64,000 bases of DNA from Cordylochernes scorpioides (taxonomy: Eukaryota > Arthropoda > Arachnida > Pseudoscorpiones > Chernetidae): positions 23,943,605 through 24,007,604 of the forward strand of contig CP092879.1 of assembly GCA_030710605.1 (NCBI GenBank). The letters run 5' to 3'. The notes below the pieces were generated by a model. The model did not search any database, was not told the DNA's origin, and saw only the letters and a program-made list of their open reading frames with translations. The translations under genes and the position numbers were made by a program. Shown here piece by piece: positions 41,709 to 51,999 of this stretch (positions within the stretch are counted from its first letter, which is position 1; every line of letters starts with the position of its first letter).

Positions 41709-42193
41709 CTAGCCGAATGACCCGGGCAACGCCCGGGTTTTACCCTATTAAATGTACCCTATTCAAATACTATTCGTTACAATTATAAATTGGTGCCGTG
41801 GATGTCACTTTTGTGAAACGTCCCGCTCCAAACTTTGTGTCTGAGAAGCGATATTTTTATAGAAAGATGATCTGGCTTTTGTTTTCTGCTCGAATGAATG
41901 TTTTTCTGTTAGAATTTTGTTCCTGTATTGTTCCGTGGTCTCTGCTTTTTGGAATTTTTCCCAATATAATTTTGTATCTGATAATCAAACATGATACAGC
42001 AATATCGTCATCATCATTTTCTGACTAAAAATATATAGTTTTAATAATTGATTTATATATTTTTTAAAATAGCCTATCGTCTTCCCCGTATTCTTTTACC
42101 TATGTATGGAAATTTTGGTTTGAATTAGTGAACTATTGCGAATTTGTATACCGGACATAGACAGACAAACATTCATTTTTATATATATAGAGA
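41709..42193 (-). mobile_element. Non-autonomous Helitron
   Basis: Minus strand: starts TCTCTATATATATAAAAATG after A, ends ACCCGGGCGTTGCCCGGGTC, ATTCGGCTAG, followed by T. 485 bp; same family as 25640-26133. Both ends are preserved. Confidence 0.9.
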
Positions 42194-42416
42194 TTTTACT
42201 TTTCCTCTTTTTTCCAAATATGAACTTTTGTGAACAAAGACAATTTAACAGGCATCAAAACTAAAAGCTGTGGTGTATAGGAGCTTTATGAAACAAACCA
42301 TACAAGTTTCTGATAGTGTTGCAGGGATCTTTCTCAATGCTATTCAAGTAGAGCCAACATTTCAGGAGGTTTGAGCTCAAACAATAATGTGACATACACT
42401 CCCCAGGATCTATGTT

Positions 42417-42535
42417 TTAGATGCACTAAACAGGACCTTTGGGAGAGGCCGCTGCTCATCATAAAACAGCTCGAGGAGCATGAACTCATGGAATTCGTGT
42501 AATCTTTACACAAGGGGATAAGAAACAACAACAAC
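42417..42535 (+). mobile_element. Strongly 5'-truncated Jockey-like insertion
   Basis: The last ~119 bp of the 45-49 kb element, including the final codons and (CAA)n tail, flanked by AGGATCTATGTT at 42405-42416 and 42536-42547. Confidence 0.9.
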
Positions 42536-42639
42536 AGGATCTATGTTATTTTCTTATATTGCATAATCCATAATAGATATAGTTTGAAATTGAAAAAAAA
42601 AAAGTTCCGATTTAAAAAAAAAGAAAAGTCATCTCCTTA

Positions 42640-43030
42640 TTGTGCAAATGAAAGGAGATGCCTTTTTCTTTTTATAATTTATGCACCTTATCCCAGTACA
42701 ATATCACATTTTTTTTTTTTTTTCACATTGTTTCGCGTTCTCCGCGCAATTCTGGCCTTAACTACGAGTTTCATGATTTTTCAGGATGCCTGAATGACCA
42801 GTTTTTTTGTCGTTGAGGTACAGCTTGCACCACGCTGACGAGGGCCAACAGCCCGAAACACATATGTGGTTAGCTTTTCTTGATTAATCAAGAATGGGTA
42901 TTTGGCCAATTTTGGAATAATTAAAAATCAACGAATAGTTGATATTTATTCCAATAAATAGTGCAAGCCTTTCAGTTGCACGATAAGGAGATGCCTTTTT
43001 CTTTTTATATATGTCAACATTTATTTGTGC
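42640..43030 (+). mobile_element. Family B element
   Basis: Includes GAGGTACAGCTTGCACCACG, the hammerhead, TTTTCTTGATTAATCAAG and the GGAATAATT..AATCAACGAATAGTTGA block also seen at 52440-52540. The AAGGAGATGCCTTTTTCTTT string occurs at both sides (42650, 42984), suggesting a duplication or paired ends. Confidence 0.6.
42821..42876 (+). ncRNA. Type I hammerhead ribozyme, family B (best stem II)
   Basis: Stem I ACCACG (42829-42834) with TGTGGT (42865-42870); CTGACGA (42835-42841); stem II GGGC-CAACA-GCCC (42842-42854); GAAA (42855-42858); stem III ACACAT is a CpG-decayed form of ACGCGT in the 19.3-kb copy; cleavage position A42864. Canonical strand order. Confidence 0.65.
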
Positions 43031-44100
43031 CTTTAGTTTCCTCAATATTTGATTAATCTGGATCAAGTTTAAACCACAGAAAATTCAAATTAACTGAATA
43101 CTGGACTATTTAAACTTTTTTCAAGTAAGAAAATGATGATGAATTTTGCTGAATCGTGTTTGGTGGGAAGAAACAATTGAACAATCACTCAAGCAGAACC
43201 AGGGTGAAGTCGGGTCATATATAGTGTTGTGGGTATTGCCCTAAAAAAAAAAATATTTACAACCTCCGTTAACAGATGGTGTGCTTCATTATCTCGGGTC
43301 AAACAAAGTGCGGCACGAGCAGCTGTTGTTGTGAAAACTAGAAGTGATAGAACGTGTTTTGGGATCCAAGAGATGCAGAGGGGAGCCGGCTGGTGATCCA
43401 CGGCGGAAGATGTGGTGTTGTCGCATTAGGAACCAAGGGGCAACATGAGAAAATATATATAAGAAAGGTTCAAAGGCCACTTTCTCTCTCTCTTTTCCAC
43501 TTAAACTACCAGTAAAAAAATCTTAATATTAACAATTATGGATGAAGATGCAGTTTAAAATATAAGCCATTCCAAGCCTATTTAAACCTACTAATTTTCA
43601 TTTTTGGTGATAGAAAAATGATGACAATGATATATTAATGCATTTTTTACCATTCTGATAAGATACCATTGTTTAAAACAATGTTGGGCAAACTTTCACC
43701 TGGAACTGGGCACATTTGCTAGTAGTGGTTATTAAAATGTTAATTTATAATACAAAGTTGGTAAATTATAGGGGGAAAAAAACTATGATCTTTTGACACT
43801 ACATCTTTGTTTAGGATGTCCAAAAAAATATATAGCGTCTAATAAAAAAATGGAGACTTCATTAATGGGGCAAAAAATTAATATAATAGAGGATATTCAA
43901 TATTATTTGAGAGTTCTGCTATTACCATGAAGTTAGTCCAGGTTGAAAAGCCTCAGTGCCACACCCCACCAGCTTAGGTCAGAATGTGTTCTAAATATAC
44001 CTTTGGACAAGAGCTAATAAATAAAAACTAACCCCAAATGCTATGGCATCTGTTACCAAGGTCCACATTTAGTTAGAAACATGCTGAAAGCTATATGATA
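43031..44100. other. Intron sequence, no gene
   Basis: Mostly AT-rich. 43260-43490 is more GC-rich on the minus strand with short frames, but no family is recognised. Confidence 0.4.
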
Positions 44101-44102
44101 TT

Positions 44103-44345
44103 AGCCGAATGACCCGGGCAACGCCCGTGTTTTACCCGATTGAATGTTTTTATTCAAATACTATTTGTTACAATTATAAATTGGCGCCTTAAATAAATGC
44201 ATATATTATTTAATAACTATAGCCTATGTGCTTTATCTGTCTATGTACTGTTGGCTTCCGTAGGCGTCTCTTACTGGGTAAAAGAGAGGATTCCATTTAG
44301 TTATTAACTAATATATGCATTTATTTAAGGAGCGACCCGCTCCAA
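44103..44345 (-). mobile_element. Helitron fragment interrupted by a MITE
   Basis: 44103-44187 matches the 3' end of the Helitron family (CCGAATGACCCGGGCAACGC). At GGCGCC it is cut by an inverted-repeat element (44187-44330). Confidence 0.75.
44187..44330. mobile_element. MITE with 33-bp inverted ends
   Basis: CCTTAAATAAATGCATATAT at the left pairs with its complement ending at 44330; a ~75-bp centre without a frame. Confidence 0.75.
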
Positions 44346-44547
44346 CACAATAGTTACAAAAACAACAAAGCGAGTGGGGGGGGGGGGGGCAAAGGTGGCG
44401 TGTTCGTAGCCAACCAATAGGAGAGCGCCATTCCAAAAAAAAGCAAACGGTGACAGAGATGAAAAAGAATTGATGACGCTCTTAACTGTATATAGAATAT
44501 AACAAAAAGAGCACGGTGAAAAATGGATGAGGAAAACAATGCGTTAC

Positions 44548-44651
44548 CTTCTTTGGTGATATGCTTCTCCAGGCGCAGTTTTTCCTGGGCACAGGAGTAC
44601 ATGCCTTCCTCAATGGTCCCCTTTGCAATAAGCCTGATGATGGTGACATCT
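44548..44651 (-). CDS. SMARCAD1: SMARCAD1-like, penultimate exon
   Basis: 104 bp, acceptor CCAG, donor GTAACG. Codes for DVTIIRLIAKGTIEEGMYSC..KLRLEKHITKEG, the segment after helicase motif VI in this family. It joins in phase with 49193-49408 and 39872-39939. Confidence 0.92.
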
Positions 44652-45012
44652 CTGGACACCCACCACTAGGTCTCAACTTTATATTGGAGGTTTTCATATC
44701 CAAAATGGGTGGTAATTTTTCCCAATTAGCTGATGTATGCTATCTCTCTAAAGGACACTTTAGCTCTGCAACTAGGCGTTGTACTTTAGAGAGAAGTTCG
44801 ACTGTACAACTTGTGTTTCTCTAACATACAGCACAATAAACAAAAGATACTTGAGTACATTTAAGGGGGTCATAGAAATTGACATGTTTAATTATGTTAA
44901 TAATGACTAGCAAGAGATAACTAAAAGCAATGTAACATCAAATTGTGAAATTACTTAACAGTTTCGTAGTGGTGATCATTGCTAAACATTTAGCCATTAT
45001 GAAGTGACAGGT

Positions 45013-48000
45013 TAGGAACGGCCTCAAACTACAGGCAAAGTCAGACTTTCACCAAAGTGTGCCTGGATCATGGTGCCATGATCAACGAAAGCTGCACCCC
45101 TACACCCCATTCCATGAGATCAGATGTTGATTTGCATGCTGCATCGCCCGTCGCGCAGAATAAACAGGGGCGCGTTCAGGACTTAGGTAGAGGGTTCTGT
45201 CCGATAAGTATAATACAGTCTCCACAAACTTCTAACTTTGCAGCTTCCAAGCAATTGAGAATTTTGCAGTGCAACATAAATGGATTGTGCTCAACAGCAA
45301 CAAAAATAAAATTAGAAGAAATAATGGAAATAGCTGAAAAACAAAAGATACAAATTATAGCCCTACAGGAAACCAAATTAAATGAAAAATACAATCTCAA
45401 ATACAAAAACTACAATATCCTCAGAAAAGACAGAAATAAAGAAGGGGGTGGCCTTGCATTTTTAATCAAGAATTTATACTATGAAGACATAGCCATTAAT
45501 ATTCCAAATACATCAGACCTCGAAGCCCAAGGTATCAAAGTCTACCTCAGTCAAAACAAAACCATCAACATATTCAATATGTATCACCCACCAAACAATA
45601 AACTTATTGATGATGGAACAATGGCTCAATTTCTTACAGACAACACAATTATTGTAGGTGACCTTAATGCCAAACATCAACTATGGGGATGTTCCATGCC
45701 AAACCCAAGAGGCAAAATACTTTCAAACTTATTTGACGACAATGCCTTCATGTGCTTAAATGATGGGAATCCTACCCACCATTCTTACAGCTATAATACT
45801 GCACAAGCACTTGATATAAGTTTCTCCAGTCCTGACATTTTCCACAAATGCAAATGGCAAATATTAAAAAGTATTGGAAGTGATCATTTGCCTATTTTGA
45901 TAGAAATTAGCACCAAGACCAAAACAAGCTCAATTAAAGAAAAATTCTGGAACTTCAAAAAGGCTAATTGGAATCTTTACCAGCAAAACACCAATGAAGA
46001 CTTTAGAAAAGCACCCACTAGAATAAAATATCTGGAACAAAATTGGATATCTTTCAAAAACACCATTATTAAAGCAGCCAAAGTTTCAATACCAAGAGGT
46101 AATATTAAGAAATGGATTCCAAATTATACACACCAGGCAAAAGATATTCAAACACTTATAACTAAAAGAAATGAACTACAAAAAAAGTGCACCCAAAACC
46201 AAACAAATTGTAGAACTGAACTGAACATTGTGAATGCAAAAATAAAAAGGTTATATGTAAATATGAAAAGGGAAAAATGGAAACAAACTTGTGAAAACCT
46301 GAACCCAAGAAACCCAAATACAAAACTTTGGCATTTGGCAAAACAAATTGACAGATCCCAGTCACAAACTGAAAACACAAATATGATTAAGAATACAGAT
46401 GGTACCCCAGCAACTAATGATAAAAATGCTGCTAATCTTTTAGGTAATTCATATCAAATAAGTAGTAAAATCAAATTTGAAATAAAAGATAAGAAAGTTG
46501 AAAAAAAGGCCCGAAAGATTATTCATGACTGTAAAAATATCACCAGCACTCATAATATTTTCCATGAAAAAATCAATATGAAAGAGCTAGATTATGCATT
46601 AGAAAACACTGACCTAAACAAGACTCCTGGGCCAGATGGAATTCATGGCCAAATGATATCAAACTTGGGCAAAAATGGCAAAGAAAGACTTCTTGATATT
46701 TTCAATAACTCCTGGAAAACTGGAAAATTGCCTCAAGACTGGAAAACTGCAACAATAATTCCTATTAAAAAACTTGACAAATCTGCTGATGACCCAAAAA
46801 ACTACCGACCTATCTCCCTCACAAGTATTTGCTGCAAATTAATGGAAAAAATTATACTCAGACGACTCACTTACCACCTCGACACAAAAAATCTTTTACC
46901 AGAAGAACAATATGGATTTAGGAAAGGACATGGGACAATAGACCAACTCTTATTTTTCACACAAAAGGTAAAAGATGCACAAAACAGAAAACCAACTAAC
47001 CACACCATAGCTGCTTTTTTAGACCTTACTCAAGCTTTTGATAAAGTATGGAAAAACAAGTTAATTACAAAATTATACAAGCATTTCAAAATTGATGGAA
47101 AAGCTATCACTTGGATAAATGATTTCCTTAAAAATAGATACATCAGGGTCAAATATAATGGAACTCTATCTAAAACCTTCAAATTGTACCAAGGATTACC
47201 ACAAGGATCAGTCCTTAGCCCAACTCTCTTCACCCTATTTATTGCAGGAATAGAAGAAAAAATTTCACATAAAACCAATATTGGACTTTTCGCTGATGAC
47301 ATTATTCTATGGAGCAGTAACACTAACTGGAAAAAAGCTGAAAGGGATTTGAACAAGACTCTTCTCCACCTAGAAAAATTTGCTAATAAACATAAATTAG
47401 AATTTAACCCCCAAAAATCTGAAACCTGTCTTTTTACTACCGATAAGAAACTATACAAAATAAGGCCAAAAATTATTCTGAAAGAACAACAATTACAATA
47501 TAATAAACATCCTAAATATCTTGGCTACACCCTGGATCCTGAAATTAACTCCAGTAAACATATTGAAGAAGTTATTAGAAAAGGAAGAGACCGACTAAAA
47601 ATCCTGAAATATATTTCAGGAAGAGAGTGGGGAGCCGATGCAACCACACTAAAATTAACTTACGCATCTCTAATTAGACCTATCCTGGAATATGGATATC
47701 AAATCTATGGTACAGCATCTGAAACAAATCTAAAATCACTGGAAAGGATACAACTAAGTGCAGCTAGAATTATTACAGGTCTTCGAAATACCTGCCCTAA
47801 TGATATTGTACTTTACGAGGCAGACATTATGCCCTTAAAGGATAGAAGAAGCTACAATCTGCCAAAATATATAAACAAAATCAAGAGTTATGGAAACAAA
47901 CACAGAACTTCCAATTACATACTTAATTGGGAATCCAATCTAAGACTCAAAAAAGAAGGCCCTCTCAACCTGGCCAAAAGAAATGGATTTTTAAAATATA

Positions 48001-48955
48001 AAGTAGAAAAAAATTATTTAGCAGAAAAAATTTCTCCATGCAAACCACTACAAAATGTTATTTTTAATGCCTCTTTAAATGAACCCACCAACAAACAATG
48101 CCAAAATCCAGAATACTTAAAACAATTATCATTAGAAATAATTAATAACATTCCTAAAAATGCAATAACTATTTATACCGATGGTAGCAGAGACGAGCTA
48201 GGACACACTGGCAGTGGCTGTCTCATCAAAACCACAAATGGCATTGAGAAAATGAACAGAAGAAACCCAGATTTTTGCTCAGTCTTTAGATCAGAACTTA
48301 TAGCCATCTATGAAGCCTTAAAATCCATCAGAAATACTAATTATCAAGATATCTGGATTCTTACTGATAGTAGAAGTGCCATACAACACTTGAGTCACAC
48401 AGGGGAACTCAGAGACAAAGTAAGCAGGAACATAATTGGCTATCTCCAAAAACTCTCAAAAACCTCAAAAATTCACCTTCAATGGATACCCTCACATGTT
48501 GGAATTGAAGGCAATGAAGCTGCTGATGTGCTAGCGAAAAAAGGCACAAAAGAACCCTTGCCACAGAAAAATAAACTTACTTTTAAAGAAATAGAGACAG
48601 TAGCCAAAACAAAAATAAACAAGAACTGGAGGATCCCACCTAAGCACAGTTGGTACAGTGGAGTGAACCCAGGAGGAGCTCTGAACATCAGAAATAGACA
48701 GCATCAAACAACACTAACAAGATTTAGAACAGGCCATCTCAAGCCATTGAAGATAGAAAATAATAACAAAATCTACCCCACTTGCCCAAAATGTAGCTTG
48801 GCACCTGCAGCTCCAGAACACATTTTGGCTTGCATTAGATGCACTAAACAGGACCTTTGGGAGAGGCCGCTGCTCATCATAAAACAGCTCGAGGAGCATG
48901 AACTCATGGAATTCGTGTAATCTTTACACAAGGGGATAAGAAACAACAACAACAA
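45013..48955 (+). mobile_element. Intact Jockey/I-type non-LTR retrotransposon
   Basis: Full-length insertion in a SMARCAD1-like intron, opposite to the gene. Perfect 13-bp target duplication ATGAAGTGACAGG (44999-45012 region and 48958-48970). It ends in a short (CAA)n tail rather than poly(A). 5' UTR is only ~65 bp and a single long ORF fills it; there is no separate ORF1. Confidence 0.93.
45057..48920 (+). CDS. Retrotransposon polyprotein: AP endonuclease, reverse transcriptase, RNase H
   Basis: One uninterrupted frame of 1287 codons; the first ATG in frame is at 45078, eight codons in. An apurinic-type endonuclease occupies ~65-290 (LQCNINGL, ALQETKL, GDLNAKHQLWG, SDHLPI). RT spans ~500-790 (PGPDGIHG, YRPISLTS, FLDLTQAFDKVW, LPQGSVLSPTLF, FADDIILW). 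RNase H lies ~1030-1165 (IYTDGSRDELG, SELIAIYEAL, TDSRSAI, WIPSHVGIEGNEAAD). A CCHC knuckle closes it (CPKCSLAPAAPEHILAC). The product would nick DNA and copy its own RNA by target-primed reverse transcription. All catalytic motifs look intact and the copy is very close to the 35.6-39.4 kb pseudogene, so recent or current activity is plausible. Confidence 0.93.
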   Translation: MCLDHGAMINESCTPTPHSMRSDVDLHAASPVAQNKQGRVQDLGRGFCPISIIQSPQTSNFAASKQLRILQCNINGLCSTATKIKLEEIMEIAEKQKIQIIALQETKLNEKYNLKYKNYNILRKDRNKEGGGLAFLIKNLYYEDIAINIPNTSDLEAQGIKVYLSQNKTINIFNMYHPPNNKLIDDGTMAQFLTDNTIIVGDLNAKHQLWGCSMPNPRGKILSNLFDDNAFMCLNDGNPTHHSYSYNTAQALDISFSSPDIFHKCKWQILKSIGSDHLPILIEISTKTKTSSIKEKFWNFKKANWNLYQQNTNEDFRKAPTRIKYLEQNWISFKNTIIKAAKVSIPRGNIKKWIPNYTHQAKDIQTLITKRNELQKKCTQNQTNCRTELNIVNAKIKRLYVNMKREKWKQTCENLNPRNPNTKLWHLAKQIDRSQSQTENTNMIKNTDGTPATNDKNAANLLGNSYQISSKIKFEIKDKKVEKKARKIIHDCKNITSTHNIFHEKINMKELDYALENTDLNKTPGPDGIHGQMISNLGKNGKERLLDIFNNSWKTGKLPQDWKTATIIPIKKLDKSADDPKNYRPISLTSICCKLMEKIILRRLTYHLDTKNLLPEEQYGFRKGHGTIDQLLFFTQKVKDAQNRKPTNHTIAAFLDLTQAFDKVWKNKLITKLYKHFKIDGKAITWINDFLKNRYIRVKYNGTLSKTFKLYQGLPQGSVLSPTLFTLFIAGIEEKISHKTNIGLFADDIILWSSNTNWKKAERDLNKTLLHLEKFANKHKLEFNPQKSETCLFTTDKKLYKIRPKIILKEQQLQYNKHPKYLGYTLDPEINSSKHIEEVIRKGRDRLKILKYISGREWGADATTLKLTYASLIRPILEYGYQIYGTASETNLKSLERIQLSAARIITGLRNTCPNDIVLYEADIMPLKDRRSYNLPKYINKIKSYGNKHRTSNYILNWESNLRLKKEGPLNLAKRNGFLKYKVEKNYLAEKISPCKPLQNVIFNASLNEPTNKQCQNPEYLKQLSLEIINNIPKNAITIYTDGSRDELGHTGSGCLIKTTNGIEKMNRRNPDFCSVFRSELIAIYEALKSIRNTNYQDIWILTDSRSAIQHLSHTGELRDKVSRNIIGYLQKLSKTSKIHLQWIPSHVGIEGNEAADVLAKKGTKEPLPQKNKLTFKEIETVAKTKINKNWRIPPKHSWYSGVNPGGALNIRNRQHQTTLTRFRTGHLKPLKIENNNKIYPTCPKCSLAPAAPEHILACIRCTKQDLWERPLLIIKQLEEHELMEFV

Positions 48956-49192
48956 CAATGAAGTGACAGGAGAGATTCCAAAGAAGAAAACTCCCATCAC
49001 TGCTAGATTCTCATGTGGCCACATGCTATGCCAAAACATCAGTTATGTGGTCATCATTGCTACCTTATCAGCAGTGTCAACCCATATAGAACATAATACC
49101 AATTAAAACTAAGTTACCAACTTTGGGACAAACACAAACCCCCCACTTTTAAACTGGAATACCCAACATCACCAAATAAAGAGTCCACTTAC

Positions 49193-49408
49193 TTGGTCTG
49201 CCCCACCCGATGGCAGCGGTCCTCGGCCTGCTTGTCATTGTAGGGGTTGAAGTCAATGTCGTGGATGATGACATTGTTGGCGGCCGTGAGGTTGATGCCC
49301 AGCCCGCCGGCCTTGGTGCTCAGGAGGAACACAAACATCTCCTCATCCTCACTGAACTGGTCAATCAGGTCCTGCCTGTCACACCATAGGTTGTTGTCCA
49401 TCAACTTC
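49193..49408 (-). CDS. SMARCAD1: SMARCAD1-like exon, helicase motifs V-VI
   Basis: 216 bp; acceptor TTTAG, donor GTAAGT. Codes for [40 protein letters not shown] and GQTK, the C-terminal RecA-like lobe signature. Confidence 0.96.
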
Positions 49409-49613
49409 CTAAATGTAGGACAGTATTGAGAATGACAAATCTATTCTAGATTTCACTTAGAAAGGTTGCACACAGCCTTCCATTATATTTCATTTAAAAC
49501 CTAAGTCAACAAAAGTAGTAGTGTGGACATTGGGATCCATTTCAAACTGATTTCCCCTCAACATACTGTGACCCTAGGCAGAGAGAACTCTGTGAACAAC
49601 TGCAGTTTCTAAC

Positions 49614-49924
49614 CTGTCAGCCACGGGGGTGGAGCCATCCAGTCGCAGCCAGCGATAGTCTCGCAGATCCATGTACACCTCTAAGATGTCCAGCATCATG
49701 GTGAACTGGGAGAACACCAGCACCTTTTCTCCCCGGGACTTGATATGGGGCAGCAGGTCGTCTAGGGCCTTCATCTTGCCAGAGTCAACCAGAAGGTCCG
49801 GGGGTAACCGGTGGGGACCCAGGAACTCTGGACTCTTGCAGCACAGCTGGTATAGCTGGAAGTCCGACATATAAGACATGTCCTCCTTCACTGCCAGTTG
49901 GTCGCACTGTTGGTAGTTGGGGTC
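49614..49924 (-). CDS. SMARCAD1: SMARCAD1-like exon, start of C-terminal helicase lobe
   Basis: 311 bp; acceptor GGCAG, donor GTTAGA. Codes for SDFQLYQLC, LLVDSGKMKALDDLL, KVLVFSQFTMMLDILEVYMD and WLRLDGSTPVADR. Confidence 0.96.
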
Positions 49925-50694
49925 CTGCCAGCCACATCACCTGGGTGAATATGGTCAAAGCTCGGGACTTGTTATAATGATGGTTAAAGCTTGGGACCTT
50001 ATGTTACAACAAAGTTGCTGTCATAAAGGAGGCAGTTACAAGGTTCCACTGTATTGTGAGACAAAATTGACTTTGAATCTGGTTAAACTTATAAGTACAC
50101 CCATTACTACCACTTGTCTACTAGAGGCAATTCAATTTGCCAAATATTTGAACCACATTTGAATACATGCAATTACTGGTAATGTTGGACTTCAGGGGCA
50201 GTAAATATTTTGTCTCAAAGTTGCTTTCCTTGCAGGAATAAACTCCAGTTGAGGAACTTGTCCAGGCAATCATAAACCAAGAAAAAGGCCAAGGATAATT
50301 GGACAAGTAAGAATGGCAGGCTGGAATTAATTGGAAATATGCATCCCGTGGGATCAGCAACAGAGCAATGACCTGCAGAAGGATGCCCAACATCCTGTTT
50401 GCACACAGGAACACATTCACTGTGGCCAACACCTTGCATCTATCCCTTAAAGGCCTTTTTGGGTATCAACTCTGTATCCATATGCTATGATGATGCTTTG
50501 CCCCTGGTGATCTTTTAGAACCTTCAGTACAAGAAATCTGATCAAAATTTTCACCCAACAGTATATCTCCTTCCCGTGGGAGGATAGCTCGGTCTGCCCT
50601 CACACTACCCTGGTTTAATTGAAATTGTAGTAGCATTTATAACCAGTAATAATAAGCAAATTAAAATCAGTAAAGAAGGGAAGAAGAAAGCTAC
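49925..50694. other. Intron
   Basis: No repeats or frames supported. Confidence 0.5.
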
Positions 50695-50937
50695 CTTGAG
50701 AATGACTTTGGACATAACATCAATGGCCTCATCAGTGTAATGTCTACGGAAGAGTAAGGGGTGGTTGGCAGCTTTGCGGAGTTTCATCAGGCTGCCTTGG
50801 TGGGAATCATGGTTTTGGTCTGTGGAATTGTACTCTGCGGAGAGTTTGGTAACCAGCTCCGTGTAGTACTGCTGCTGGCTATCTGAGAGAGGTACGTGTA
50901 GGACTTCTTCTTTCTTGGTGGGCAGCTGCTGCAGCAC
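50695..50937 (-). CDS. SMARCAD1: SMARCAD1-like exon, inter-lobe region
   Basis: 243 bp (81 codons, phase 0); acceptor ACCAG, donor GTAGCT. Codes for VLQQLPTKKEEVLHVPLSDS..YYTELV and MKLRKAANHPLLFRRHYTDE. Confidence 0.95.
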
Positions 50938-50996
50938 CTGGTGATACAAACAGACACTTCACCCTCTCATCTCTTCACACTCCAGGGAACCTGTAC

Positions 50997-51101
50997 CTCA
51001 CTTTTGAGCCTCCTCAGTACAAAAGGCTTCATTATCTTCTTGGCCTGGTTTATCCTCTTCTGCTCATAGCTGCTCTTGGACTCTTCTTGGCTGGCCTTTT
51101 G
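50997..51101 (-). CDS. SMARCAD1: SMARCAD1-like exon, KPFVLRR region
   Basis: 105 bp (35 codons); acceptor TTTCAG, donor GTACAG. Codes for SYEQKRINQAKKIMKPFVLR and RLKSE, a Snf2-family hallmark before the second lobe. Confidence 0.95.
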
Positions 51102-51533
51102 CTGAAACCCAAACATTCAAATGTCTACCTTGCTAATTGAGAGCATTTAAGCTAAGACTTGGAAGTGAAAAAAAGTTCACCTTTAGAAAATTTCTCAGCA
51201 AAGTTAGGTCACCAGTGAAATGATCAACTTCTATTTAGTATCTTTTCTCCCCAATTAATCATCATTGTTCAGGCTAATTTACCAAAGCTTTTATTATTTC
51301 TACTTCTCCCAAAAACACCTCCTAAATGTTTCCCTACACACTAGATAAAAATTCTAAAAGAGAATCCCAAGGTACCAAAACAACACTATTTTATATTTGT
51401 AGCTGCAGATTGCTAGCACCTATACTATGTAGTGTACTCACTCCAGTCCGAAATACTCCACTAAGTATAGTTGCTAAAGCTTCTACCAAAATATCACACG
51501 TGAAATACTTATTTGGCCTTGTGATTCTAATCT

Positions 51534-51676
51534 GTTGTTGTTGTTTCTTATCCCCTTGTGTAAAGATTCACGAATCCCATGAGTTCATGATCTCATGGAA
51601 TGGAGTATAGGGGTGCAGCTTTCGTTGATCATGGCACCATGATCCAGGCACACTTTGGTGAAAGTCTGACTTTGCA
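51534..51676 (-). mobile_element. Internally deleted Jockey-like mini-element
   Basis: 143 bp holding the first ~105 bp and last ~40 bp of the 45-49 kb element fused together, with the (CAA)n tail, flanked by TGATTCTAATCT at 51522-51533 and 51677-51688. It lies in an intron, same strand as the gene. The duplication shows that it moved as such or was formed during insertion. Confidence 0.9.
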
Positions 51677-51722
51677 TGATTCTAATCTAACATCCAAATT
51701 GTACCAAATCATTCTAACAGAG

Positions 51723-51924
51723 ATAGAACAACTATAATCTACCTATAAAAGAAGAAACACAAGTAGGGGAGAAAAGCTTATTTTATACGAGGATGATCGT
51801 ACAAGCTTTCAGGCAAGAAGTCCTTCAATGGGTACCTTGCTGAACGCCTCATGCCTGAAAGCTTTGTACTGTTGTCCTCATATAAAAGAAGCAGCTCTTC
51901 TCCCTGATTTGTGTTTCTTCTTCT
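51723..51924. mobile_element. Palindromic repeat with 12-bp target duplication
   Basis: Flanked by ATTCTAACAGAG (51711-51722, 51925-51936). The arms of about 75 bp (TATAAAAGAAGAAACACAAG .. CAAGCTTTCAGGC) are inverted around a ~40-bp centre, each with a TATAAAAG-like string. No complete ribozyme motif found. Confidence 0.7.
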
Positions 51925-51999
51925 ATTCTAACAGAGTTAGGAAATTTTAGACAGAGAAAGAGAAACATGTAGTATTCAAGGAGAGACAGTGAGAGTTAC

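Noticed and set aside
43189-43480. Minus-strand frames as a possible extra SMARCAD1-like exon
   Set aside because: No similarity to the family, and the exon 44548-44651 joins in phase directly to the terminal exon at 39939.
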